Origin: JAIVGV01 sp036389335
GTDB taxonomy: Bacteria; Acidobacteriota; Blastocatellia; Pyrinomonadales; Pyrinomonadaceae
Length of the DNA stretch: 64,000 bases
Assembly (NCBI GenBank): GCA_036389335.1
Contig: DASVQC010000092.1
Location: 62,001 to 126,000, forward strand
Direction: 5' to 3'
In this document: positions 35,843 to 44,468 of the stretch, one piece after another
Layout: the number at the start of each line of letters is the position of its first letter
Position numbering within the stretch: position 1 is the stretch's first letter
Translations under genes and position numbers: made by a program
The notes under the pieces: model-generated
The model's input: the letters and a program-made list of their open reading frames with translations, nothing else
Database searches by the model: none
What the model was told of the DNA's origin: nothing

Positions 35843-38563
35843 ATGTTACAAAATCGGCCCCCATCCCCGGTAACCGCGGCTCTGGCGAAGGTGCTAGAAA
35901 CTCTTCATCCCGGCGCCGTCGCGCGGAAGGTGCCGGCGGATGGGGAGGAGTATCTTGTCCTTTCTTACCGCGACCCTCGGGATTTTAATTTCCTTTGGGA
36001 CTTCTGGGGGGAGGAAGTAGCACGGGAGCCGGAGGATCAGACGAACGATTCTCCTCCCGACGGGGGCATTATCAGGTGGGCTTACTCAGGCGACGGTGTT
36101 GTCGGGGACAGCAAAAGCTTAATCATAGTATGGGACGGCGTTCCCGACCCATCGGTGGTTGGCAACGTCTACTTAGGTGGCTACGTCACGCCGTACGACT
36201 GGGTGATGGCTTTCTCCCTTGCGCTGCGGGCCGACGGCCTTCCCGGTAGGCCCCACGTGCGAGTCAAGATTATTGATATTCTGTCCGGCGAGAATACTGC
36301 CCCCGAAAGCGCCCGTTTATATCAACAGTTACAGCTCGGCCGGAGTCCCCTTCTGGACTGGGTTCAAGTATATCGTTCGGGAGCAAGCCATACGGCCGCG
36401 AGGGGGATCGGCAATCTCCTGGCCGATATCGTAGAACTCAACTTCGGTTCAGCGGGCGCCGTCACGGCCCCCGAACCAAGTTCTGCTGATGGTTTAGACC
36501 GGCGCATTCTGCGACGTATCTGGGGGGGCAGACTGCTTGCGCCGTCTGATCCCCGAGACCGTCACGCCATAGCCAACCTAGTCGGGCCGCAACTCCTCGT
36601 CTCAGCGATGACCTCGTGGTCCGCGACATCTTTGAGTGCTGATTCGCCATGCCTAGCCGCACTTCTTACGTTCATGCGGGTCTTAGGAATGTTCCCGCAT
36701 CAGCTTGAAAAGGTTAGCGCGCCGTGGGTCGGGCCGAACAAATGGAAAAACTATGGCTTGGAAGGCACTGACCCCGTCTTTGTCCTCTTGGATGACATGC
36801 ACGATCTGGGGTGGTCTGAGTTCCTCCGTCTTTCACTGGGCGTCGGCACCACTGAGGAAAAGAACGGATCCCTCATCGTATCCGGCGCGCCGGACGCGCA
36901 GAGGTTCGGTGCTCAGGGGGCCAGTAGCTTGCTGGATCTGCTCACCGACGAAACGGGCAGGCTGCGGGTGAATGGAGGAATCGAGCTGTACGCGGGGGCG
37001 AAAGATGCGATCCTCTTCCTCGACTTACGATTATTCAACCAGCGAACGATTGGGGAAGAGATGGGGTTCTTCGATAACCTGTTATCTCTCGCCCGTCAGG
37101 TCGAAGACAATGGCGGGCCGCGAGAAGATCTACCCTGGGTCGGATTTAGCAGTCAGGAAATTCAAGCCGTCGGAAACTGTATTGCCGGGCAAAAGATCGA
37201 GAGTGACGACTACTATGTCGCTCTCACGTTGCTTCCGCGGCTCATCGCTCTTGTCGACCCGATGCTCCCCGTCGTGCTGTTCTCGTCAACTGGCCAAAGG
37301 CGCATCGCCGAAGCCCTTAAAGGTTATGGCAGCATCATCACCGACTTCGACAAACCGCGGTTCTTCGGGGAAGTTAGCGGCGGGATAGTGGAAGAGACTC
37401 GCCAGCGTTTCGACAGGGCGGTCACTCGCGCCTTGATGTTGCTCAAAGGCCGGTCTGTTTGCCGGCGGTTTCAAACCGGAATTGTTCCCGAACGGAATTG
37501 CGAGCGCGAATATCACGCAGAGATCTTTATTGACGAAGCGGACGAAATTGCCGAGACGACGTTTCGAATCGGGGGAGTTGCCATCATTTATGATGACGAG
37601 AATCAGGCCGAACTGTTCAACAGAGAGATGGTGCGAAGAGGGCTGACTTGGGGTTCGACGAACATTGAACCTCGTCCCACAAACATCATTAATAAACGGC
37701 TGCCGATTGAGCGTTATCAAACGACCGTCTACGATCCCGTAGAGGAGCTGCTTGCGGCGACGAAAGTGAAGGGCCTCATTGGGTTCACCTTAGCCGCCCC
37801 GCCGGACCTCAGATGGCGCGATTCAACCGACCTCACGAGTCCTTGGTGTCTCGACAATCTCTACCGGAATTTGGTCGCTCAAGCTCTCGAAACTTTATTC
37901 TATGAGGTTCTGCCCGAAAAGTTGGGGCAGGCGAAGCCTCGTCTGAGCTGTGGCGTTTATGTGGCGAACCGGAAGCGCTGTCAGTCGGACGCGGACGCTC
38001 CCAGTGATTGGGATTCTGCCAATAAAATGAATATTACTGGCCGGTACGGAACTAGAATAAAGTTCGACCCGAAGGAAAAGAAATCCTATTTTCAAAGTAT
38101 CGCCTCTGATAGCGTCTACCCGTTGGTGGCACAAGTAAGGGCGTTGATGCCGGAGGCGGGCATCAGGGTCACGGCGGCGCGCGGCAACCACTTGAGATAT
38201 GGTGTGGATACAGAATATCCGCAAGACTTGCCGCGTCCGGCCCACCTCCTGGCCGACCCGGTAGTGAGCCTTTCCAACCCACCGGATAGACTGAAATGGC
38301 AGCCCTCTCTCAAGGCGTGGCTGGCCCGCGGATTTACTTCCGTCGCGGATGAGCGGTTCGGGACGACACTACATTCCTGCCGTCATGCGCGCGCCGGCAG
38401 GTATGTGGAAGCGATCCTCGACGCGTGGAGAGCCTGCCATCTCTCTGCCGGCAATAACGAACTCGAATGGTGGGCGAAGCCACGCATCGCAGGGAGTGTG
38501 GGAGCCCTGTCGGGGCGGGATTTCGTGGAGCTTTGTATGCGGCTTCCAGCGGCTATCGTTTAG
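35843..38563 (+). CDS. receiver-like protein fused to a DUF3800/RNase H-like domain
   Basis: 906 residues. Residues about 310-510 fit a receiver domain with a large insertion: D317/D318 (VFVLLDDMH), D394 (ILFLDLRLF), SST 491-493 (VVLFSSTGQ) and K504 (DFDKPRF), so all canonical positions are filled. From about residue 560 a strand IFIDEADE followed by TTFRIGGVAIIYDDE resembles the start of DUF3800 (pattern I-x-I-D-E-S/A, then GG), an RNase H-fold family. The N-terminal 300 residues are unassigned. It begins 52 bp after the AAA+ gene and ends the operon, facing the RNA-polymerase-like gene tail to tail with 16 bp between. It could be the effector of the system. Confidence 0.6.
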   Translation: MLQNRPPSPVTAALAKVLETLHPGAVARKVPADGEEYLVLSYRDPRDFNFLWDFWGEEVAREPEDQTNDSPPDGGIIRWAYSGDGVVGDSKSLIIVWDGVPDPSVVGNVYLGGYVTPYDWVMAFSLALRADGLPGRPHVRVKIIDILSGENTAPESARLYQQLQLGRSPLLDWVQVYRSGASHTAARGIGNLLADIVELNFGSAGAVTAPEPSSADGLDRRILRRIWGGRLLAPSDPRDRHAIANLVGPQLLVSAMTSWSATSLSADSPCLAALLTFMRVLGMFPHQLEKVSAPWVGPNKWKNYGLEGTDPVFVLLDDMHDLGWSEFLRLSLGVGTTEEKNGSLIVSGAPDAQRFGAQGASSLLDLLTDETGRLRVNGGIELYAGAKDAILFLDLRLFNQRTIGEEMGFFDNLLSLARQVEDNGGPREDLPWVGFSSQEIQAVGNCIAGQKIESDDYYVALTLLPRLIALVDPMLPVVLFSSTGQRRIAEALKGYGSIITDFDKPRFFGEVSGGIVEETRQRFDRAVTRALMLLKGRSVCRRFQTGIVPERNCEREYHAEIFIDEADEIAETTFRIGGVAIIYDDENQAELFNREMVRRGLTWGSTNIEPRPTNIINKRLPIERYQTTVYDPVEELLAATKVKGLIGFTLAAPPDLRWRDSTDLTSPWCLDNLYRNLVAQALETLFYEVLPEKLGQAKPRLSCGVYVANRKRCQSDADAPSDWDSANKMNITGRYGTRIKFDPKEKKSYFQSIASDSVYPLVAQVRALMPEAGIRVTAARGNHLRYGVDTEYPQDLPRPAHLLADPVVSLSNPPDRLKWQPSLKAWLARGFTSVADERFGTTLHSCRHARAGRYVEAILDAWRACHLSAGNNELEWWAKPRIAGSVGALSGRDFVELCMRLPAAIV

Positions 38564-38579
38564 GCAACGACGATACTAA

Positions 38580-41500
38580 CTACTCCAGAAACCACGAGAC
38601 CCGCGGGTCGTCCGTCTCAGCAGCGGCAGGATCTTTATCATGAGAGCTTGCGATGGCGTTTAGTAACGTCCCTGCCGTGGGGCGAGCCAGCCATTCGAGC
38701 AAGCCGGTGGGTTCAGAACGGGTCCCGAGCGCCCGGCCGACAGAGCCATAGTCGAGGGTCGGGTCGAGCGCCCGCAAAGACTTCTCGGAAGCGCCCGATG
38801 CCGGATCCTCAAAGAATGCCTCCGCGTCGAATGCTGCCAGGGATTCTCCGGTTTTGACCGAGAGTGCTGTCTGCACGAGCCGCTCGGTTACGGCCTGCAA
38901 CGCGGCGACCGCGGCGTAGAAGGAGGCCTGGTCGGTGTAGTCCTGCCTGTAAAGCTCACGGCGGAGGGCGCCACCGAACTGCCCCTTTTTACGAACGGTC
39001 TTGTAGACGTGACGCATCTCCTTCTCGGCTATTTGTAGCCAGTCCGTCTCGTCCAAACCTTCCCACAAGTTCTTATTCCTTTTCTCTTTCAGCGCCTCTT
39101 GTGCCGCTATCCACCCGTCGGGGTCGGCTCCGACACTGGCTTGGAGCAGTTCGTAGTGCGCCGCGCACCACTCCGGCTGTGTGTGTCCGGTGTTGGCGGC
39201 GACTCGGGCTTCCTCGGCCGGGGCGCTTAGTTCATGAAGGAGCGGGAACGCCGGATGCCCCGGGCGGAACGGGTCGAGCCTCAACGCACTCGCGCCGGGC
39301 AGCAGGCGCTCGGCCGCCGCCAGCGCCTCCACAGTCTCCAGCGCTACGACCGTCGCTTGATCTCCATCGAAGTCGGCGCCGAGGACTTGGAGCACGCCCA
39401 GAGGTAGCCCAAAAACGGGAGAGGTAGACTCTTCAATCACGGGACGAAGCGCGAGCAAGCCTCGCCGGTGGAGCGTCGGATTTCTGTTAACCAAGACGAC
39501 GGTTGTGCTCCGCTCGGGAAGCCCGGCGAAGATTATCTCGGCGATAAACCGAGGGACCGCGATCTCATCGATCCGCAGCGCGGGACGTGGGACGATGACG
39601 GCCCGCGCGGAACGATTCAGCCTGCGGCCGAGCGCCTCGCGCCGCAGGAACGCCATGACCCCTAGCCCGGTGGGCACGTAAGCCGTCGCCGGGGCTGTGG
39701 CAGCGTCGCCGCGGGCCGGTTGCTCGTGCGGAGCCTCCAAGACGATGCGCACACATTGTTCGAGAGAGCACTTGATGCTCCTGCCCATCCAAAAGTCGAA
39801 GAGGAGGTTCCTGTAGGCTTTCGTAAGTTCGTGTCGCCCCCTTCTAGTCGCGGGGCGGAGCCAAGGAGGGATGACGTAGGCCTTTTCAAGCTCGAGCGGG
39901 CGGCCTGCGATTTCCAGCTTGACGGGTTTAGCAAAGCTTAGCGCGCCCAGGCCGCCGCGGCTTGCGAACGCCTCTTCGTCGTCGAGTATCTCCCAAGCCT
40001 GCTTCAGTTGCGAATAGGTGTTGCAGTGTATGTCGAACGATTCCGGCCGAGCGCCCCCTACTAATCTCCCGCGGTCAATCTTGGCGTTGACTACGGCTAG
40101 ATAGCGGTTAAGAGCGCGCGTCGCGAGAGTCCTACCGTCCCCGCCTTCGGTCTCCGACTCACACAGCATCCAACGCGACGACGCGCGCGCGACGGCGAGC
40201 AACTCATGCGCGATCTCCGGCGCGCCGTGGGCCATGAGCGCCCAGAACTCCATCTCGCCGTAACGCTGGCCACGTACGAAAAGGCGCTCGGTGCCGCGCA
40301 CGATGCTGCGATCGGTGCCGTGAACCGACCAGCTCATGTGAGCGTCTTGGGGCTGCCGCATCACGAAAATTCTGCCGGAGGGCGGAGGCGTTGTAGCGCC
40401 GGCATCGGCCTCGCGGAACTGCCCCATCGCCCCGCGCCGGGCCATGCCGACCGGCGAAAGAACTATCTGAGAGGGGTCGTCGCCGTCCGGGGGCATCTCG
40501 CTGTCGTTTAACACTTTGCTCACCACGCCTTTGATCCCGTGGCGTGTAGATAGCTTGTCGCCTATTCTGACAGGGGCGTGTTTTTCGAGCCGGAAGGTTA
40601 GGTGTTCTCGCAACTTCAGCGTCCTGATGGTGCGGCGGCGGACCTCCACCAACCTCTCGTCGTCAGTCGCCACCGCGTCGGGCAGCGCAATCTCAAGCCA
40701 ACCGTCTTCCGCCCCGAGCCTGTCCGCCTCGTGGCGCCTCCAGCCGAGCGCGAAGAGATCGATGAAGGCGCGGGCGAGCGTGTCGCCCTGTCGAACCAGG
40801 TCGCCGCCCTTGACGAGAACCTCTATTCGGGAAGCTACTGCCGGGATGTCGACCCGCACTTCGCGGGCGTCGTTACGCGCCAGTGCCTTCGCCGCCGACT
40901 CGGATAAGACGATCGCGTCCTCGTGTGTTGACCCGTTGAAGGCCGAGAACGCGGCTCGCAAGTCTCTGCCAGGCGGGTTCCACCCTTCGTTGAGAACCCT
41001 GTCTCCCGGCGGGTCCGGCTCTAACAGATCGACGGCCCTCGATTGCAGAGAAGCGGCAAGCATTAGTCGCCGCGGGGTGTTGTGGAGGCGGCGGGGGATG
41101 CGGGACGTCGAAGGCCCCCAATGCGTCGCGCCGCTTCTCTGATCGAGGCGCCCCTGGTCGTCTACGTACCAGCCGTCGCACAAGTATCTGGTCAGACCGG
41201 CGCGGTCGTTTTCCGGCGTGTGAACCGGGTCCATGCCGGGCACGTTCTGCCGCATCTCGTCGGGGAAACTCCCCGCGCGCCTGGACCAGAGGAGCCTCCC
41301 GCCGCGGCTGCGGACGCGTACTGCTTCGACGCGCCGCGCCAGAATATTATCCCGCCAGGCGAGCGGCTCCTTTACCGGGACGAGCCACGTAAGCAGCGCG
41401 CTCTGAATCTCTTTAACGAGACTCTTTCTATATTTTTCCGGCTCATCGTCCGGGAGCAGCGAGATGATCCAGTCGAGCACCTGGTCGGCCCTCAGAAAGC

Positions 41501-41702
41501 GGGTCACGCCCTCGCCGATTGGCTGCCATGTTTCTTTCTCCCACAGTGGGGCCTGTCCTTGTTCTATTTTCCAGTAGGCGCGCAGGAAGGGTAGTGTGCA
41601 CAGGAGCTTGCCCTTCCTGAAGAGCCGCTGCCTGTTGGGGCGGTCCGCGGACGCGACGTCGTGATCCGCGAGCCACGTCAAATATACTTCCGCGTTCGTC
41701 AT
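38580..41702 (-). CDS. minimal single-chain RNA polymerase-like protein (fused beta/beta' catalytic cores)
   Basis: 1040 residues. Beta-subunit signatures come first: AFSAFNGSTHEDAIVLSE (about 251-268), GDKLSTRHGIKGVVSKV with K383 and K391 of the active site, and YGEMEFWALMAHGA (481-494). Beta'-subunit signatures follow: RSARAVIVPRPALRIDEI (697-714), VLVNRNPTLHRRGLLA (736-751) and GADFDGDQ (775-782) with the three catalytic Asp residues. A reduced bridge-helix/trigger-loop region is plausible at 900-955 (VRKKGQFGGALRRELY, then AVTERLVQTALSVKTG). Cellular beta plus beta' total about 2700 residues, so this is a strongly reduced fusion of the size of phage YonO-type enzymes. It overlaps the upstream partner gene by 4 bp. 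Polymerase activity is inferred from intact motifs. Confidence 0.9.
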   Translation of the reverse strand: MTNAEVYLTWLADHDVASADRPNRQRLFRKGKLLCTLPFLRAYWKIEQGQAPLWEKETWQPIGEGVTRFLRADQVLDWIISLLPDDEPEKYRKSLVKEIQSALLTWLVPVKEPLAWRDNILARRVEAVRVRSRGGRLLWSRRAGSFPDEMRQNVPGMDPVHTPENDRAGLTRYLCDGWYVDDQGRLDQRSGATHWGPSTSRIPRRLHNTPRRLMLAASLQSRAVDLLEPDPPGDRVLNEGWNPPGRDLRAAFSAFNGSTHEDAIVLSESAAKALARNDAREVRVDIPAVASRIEVLVKGGDLVRQGDTLARAFIDLFALGWRRHEADRLGAEDGWLEIALPDAVATDDERLVEVRRRTIRTLKLREHLTFRLEKHAPVRIGDKLSTRHGIKGVVSKVLNDSEMPPDGDDPSQIVLSPVGMARRGAMGQFREADAGATTPPPSGRIFVMRQPQDAHMSWSVHGTDRSIVRGTERLFVRGQRYGEMEFWALMAHGAPEIAHELLAVARASSRWMLCESETEGGDGRTLATRALNRYLAVVNAKIDRGRLVGGARPESFDIHCNTYSQLKQAWEILDDEEAFASRGGLGALSFAKPVKLEIAGRPLELEKAYVIPPWLRPATRRGRHELTKAYRNLLFDFWMGRSIKCSLEQCVRIVLEAPHEQPARGDAATAPATAYVPTGLGVMAFLRREALGRRLNRSARAVIVPRPALRIDEIAVPRFIAEIIFAGLPERSTTVVLVNRNPTLHRRGLLALRPVIEESTSPVFGLPLGVLQVLGADFDGDQATVVALETVEALAAAERLLPGASALRLDPFRPGHPAFPLLHELSAPAEEARVAANTGHTQPEWCAAHYELLQASVGADPDGWIAAQEALKEKRNKNLWEGLDETDWLQIAEKEMRHVYKTVRKKGQFGGALRRELYRQDYTDQASFYAAVAALQAVTERLVQTALSVKTGESLAAFDAEAFFEDPASGASEKSLRALDPTLDYGSVGRALGTRSEPTGLLEWLARPTAGTLLNAIASSHDKDPAAAETDDPRVSWFLE

Positions 41703-42550
41703 CGTTCTTTCTTCCTCGGGCCTCGCGGCGGGCGGGGAGCGCTGTCCTTCTTCGTCTTTTTCTTCTTGCGCTGCGTGTCCTCGAATTTATCCCAGTCCTC
41801 TTCGGACCACGTGTCCCCGGCGAGTTGGGCGGGACTTTGTGCGGCGGCGCGTAGCGCTCCGGCGCGCGTCGCGCGCTTCCCCGTCAGGCCAGTGGGGCGG
41901 CCTCCCTTGAGCCGGGTCGCCTTCCTGACGTCTTGGGCCGGGCTGATCAGGGCCTGCGGCGTAACCACGTCGCCGCTCGGCAGGATGATGGCGAAGGCCT
42001 TGAGGTCCGAGCCCATGTGCCCCAGCCTGTGTTTGAGGCTGTCGCGATCGGTTCCCGCGGGCGCGAGATTGATTAAGCCCTCGTCGTCCATGATGGCCGG
42101 GATGTGGCACCAGTCGCCTACCTCTTGAAGAAAGGTGCCGTGGTCACGGATGTGTTTGGCGATGGCGCGGGCGACGAGGAGGCGGGAGTGCGACAGGTCA
42201 TCCTGCCCCCGGCCGATCTTGTGCGCCTCAAACTGTTCGTCGATAAAGAAGTGAGCCAGCGGCCGGGCGCGGGCCGGGAGTTGGAAGATGAGCGGCAGGG
42301 TCGATACCCACTCCGAGTCAAACGGGCTCAAGGCCTCTTGGCCATAAAGGGACGCGTCGCTGTCGCCGGCGTCTTCGAGTTCAAACGGCTCCGCGGGCTC
42401 GGGCTCCGGGGCGGGCTCCTCGTCACCCTCGTTGTTAGTAAATTCTGTCTCTGCGAGTTGTCTCAGGGCCTGGGTGGTTCGCAGGCGCCCGCGATGCCGG
42501 ACACCCTTCTTGAGTATTTTATTAATGCTCGTTTTCAGTCCGGGACTCAT
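41699..42550 (-). CDS. partner protein of the fused RNA polymerase, unknown
   Basis: 283 residues, overlapping the polymerase start by ATGA, so the two are translated together and probably act together. The N-terminal third is acidic and probably disordered (EEPAPEPEPAEPFELEDA), and the C-terminal 30 residues are strongly basic (KKKKTKKDSAPRPPRGPRKK). The middle (about residues 85-190) looks globular (RPLAHFFIDEQFEAHKIGRG, LLVARAIAKHIRDHG). I do not recognise a sigma factor or primase domain. A role in nucleic-acid binding or promoter selection is a guess from its charge pattern and coupling. GTG or ATG alternatives were not needed; the ATG at 42550 has GAAGGTGA upstream. Confidence 0.7.
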   Translation of the reverse strand: MSPGLKTSINKILKKGVRHRGRLRTTQALRQLAETEFTNNEGDEEPAPEPEPAEPFELEDAGDSDASLYGQEALSPFDSEWVSTLPLIFQLPARARPLAHFFIDEQFEAHKIGRGQDDLSHSRLLVARAIAKHIRDHGTFLQEVGDWCHIPAIMDDEGLINLAPAGTDRDSLKHRLGHMGSDLKAFAIILPSGDVVTPQALISPAQDVRKATRLKGGRPTGLTGKRATRAGALRAAAQSPAQLAGDTWSEEDWDKFEDTQRKKKKTKKDSAPRPPRGPRKKER

Positions 42551-43208
42551 TTATCGCCTTCACCTTTCGTGCAGAAATTGTTTTCGATAAGTCCGGCCTC
42601 GCGCTCCGCGGAAATAAACGGGCTCTCCTGAAGCCGGGGGATTTTACACCCGCTGCGTAGTGCGGCAAGCAAGTCTTCTTCCGGAACCGTCTGCTAGAAC
42701 TTATTGTCGTGGGCCGGTTACCGACGCGAGAGCGTCCTTGCTGGTCGGCTGATTCACGAGAGAGCAGGTATCGAAACCGCTCCTCGCGGTCGCATTCCTG
42801 CTACCGGTTTGGCCCCTGGCGAAGAGTGCTCAAGCGCCCTTTCCAGTCCAAACGCGGCGCTTTCCCGCGCCCGTGATAGTGTCACACTTTACCATTACAT
42901 GATTATGGAACCGAAAACTGTGACTTCCAATTATCGATGATGCCTCAAGAAGTAGCATGAGGCGGGCATCGTTTTACCCAGCGTGGTAGGTGGTGTCCGC
43001 CTGTCATATTTTAGAAGAGTGAAATTCTGCGAGGTGCTTCTGACAGTGGCGAGCACGCTACCGTCGGTGCCCGGACTAGTGCGCCGCATGGCCTGCCTGA
43101 ACTAAGAAAACTCTGACCGCGCATCACTCGCCTGACCCGACCCACTTGGCACGGCTCTAGCTGTAAGAGGGCAACTCGTCCTGAGTCACAAACGAAGGAG
43201 GTCACATC
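42551..43208. other. 658-bp divergent intergenic region between the polymerase and Ycf46-type operons
   Basis: No credible gene; the 78-codon frame at 42704-42940 lacks coding character. Two operons diverge from here, so it should hold both promoters. An imperfect dyad GTGATAGTGTCAC lies at 42873-42885. If the fused polymerase has its own promoters, this would be a natural place to look for a non-standard promoter sequence. GGAGG at 43197-43201 serves the rightward gene. Confidence 0.4.
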
Positions 43209-44444
43209 ATGCTTAGCAGTAGCATCCGAAACTTCATCGCGCTCATACTGTGGCTCGCCCTCGCCCTCGCTTCCCTCTACGTCAACATCCAAGTCGTCCT
43301 CGCCAATTACCTCGGCTGCAAGTCCGCGCTGGAACTCCAGGGTTACGAGGGGCAGCCGCTCCACACGGACTCGCTCGTGGGGCGGCTCCTCGGGAGCTTC
43401 TTCGGCGAGGCGACTCTCGCGCAGTTCTTCGCGCTCGGCGTGGCGCTCGTGGTAGCACTCAGCCTGTTCTTCCTGTTCCACATCGGCTTCGGCCTGTTCG
43501 AGCTCGTCGAGATACGCAAGGAGCACGAGGACCCGGCGCAGGTGAGGGCCGCCAACCGCAGGATCGTGTTGAGCCTCGTCGAGATCGCCTTCCTAGTCGG
43601 ATGCCTCTACTGGGCGGTTCGGTGGGACCTCGACCTCTTCAGGTTCCGTTCGGTTGCGGCCGCGATGGCTGGCGGCGATCCGGAGGTAAACCCGATGCAG
43701 GTGCCGAGTTGGGAGGGCTTCGTAACAGAGCATAACCACCTCTTCGTCAGTGGCTTGATCGGTGTGGGTGCGTGGGGGTATCTGGCAGTCACCGCGCTCG
43801 GATGTTTCATCCTGGAGGTGGCCTTCGAGAAGCTGACGGAGCGCTGGGCGCGGCTCATGGCCCCGGTTGATAGGGTGATAGACGGCTGGTTCGCCCCGGC
43901 GGGTGGCGAGCCTGAGCTCTTTTACGGCTACGACGAAGAGGGGCAGCCGGTGTATGACCCTGAGACCCCGGTCGCCTACGACACCGAGGGGAATCCGGTG
44001 ACCGACGCCGAGGAGTCAGTGCCCGGCGAGGAAGAGACTGTGGTCAGCACGCGAGCCGTCCCGGCAGGGGCCGCGGGCGATGCCCGTGTGGTCTTCAACG
44101 AGGCCCAAGCCCGTCAGGTCAAGCCGATACCTGCCGCTCAGGGTAATGGGAACGGCAACGGGAGTGGGAATGGCCGTCCCGGCGCTCTGTTCGATCTGTC
44201 TCACGTCGAGCAACCTTCCGCGGAAGAGGAGTGGCCGCAGGAGGTTTACGACAGGCCGGGGGCCGAACAGGCGGATCTCCGCGAAGTGATCGGCGTGGAG
44301 GGAGAGCAGGTGAGCCTGGCTGCGGCGCAGGCAGACACCGGGCGCTACTACGTGGATCAGGCGACGGGACAGGTCTGGGATCGCAATCACTGGGAGAGCC
44401 TTCACGGGATCTCGCCAGAGCCGGAGGCCGCGCAGCGGTCTTAA
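43209..44444 (+). CDS. membrane protein with acidic C-terminal tail, first gene of the Ycf46-type operon
   Basis: 411 residues with GGAGG upstream. There are four or so transmembrane segments: near 8-30 (IALILWLALALASLYVNIQV), near 75-95 (FFALGVALVVALSLFFLFHI), near 120-140 and near 180-200. Then follows a roughly 190-residue hydrophilic, acidic, low-complexity part with a GNGNGNGSGNG linker. No family recognised. Membrane topology suggests it anchors the machinery encoded downstream (VWA lipoprotein and AAA+ ATPase). Confidence 0.75.
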   Translation: MLSSSIRNFIALILWLALALASLYVNIQVVLANYLGCKSALELQGYEGQPLHTDSLVGRLLGSFFGEATLAQFFALGVALVVALSLFFLFHIGFGLFELVEIRKEHEDPAQVRAANRRIVLSLVEIAFLVGCLYWAVRWDLDLFRFRSVAAAMAGGDPEVNPMQVPSWEGFVTEHNHLFVSGLIGVGAWGYLAVTALGCFILEVAFEKLTERWARLMAPVDRVIDGWFAPAGGEPELFYGYDEEGQPVYDPETPVAYDTEGNPVTDAEESVPGEEETVVSTRAVPAGAAGDARVVFNEAQARQVKPIPAAQGNGNGNGSGNGRPGALFDLSHVEQPSAEEEWPQEVYDRPGAEQADLREVIGVEGEQVSLAAAQADTGRYYVDQATGQVWDRNHWESLHGISPEPEAAQRS

Positions 44445-44468
44445 ATCGTCGAAGAGGAGGAGCCCACA

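Noticed and set aside
38580..41702. Housekeeping rpoB or rpoC gene
   Set aside because: Both subunit cores are in one chain of only 1040 residues, most conserved cellular domains are missing, and the surroundings are accessory genes.
42704..42940. 78-codon plus-strand frame in the divergent intergenic region
   Set aside because: No ribosome binding site, no family resemblance, and composition unlike the neighbouring genes.
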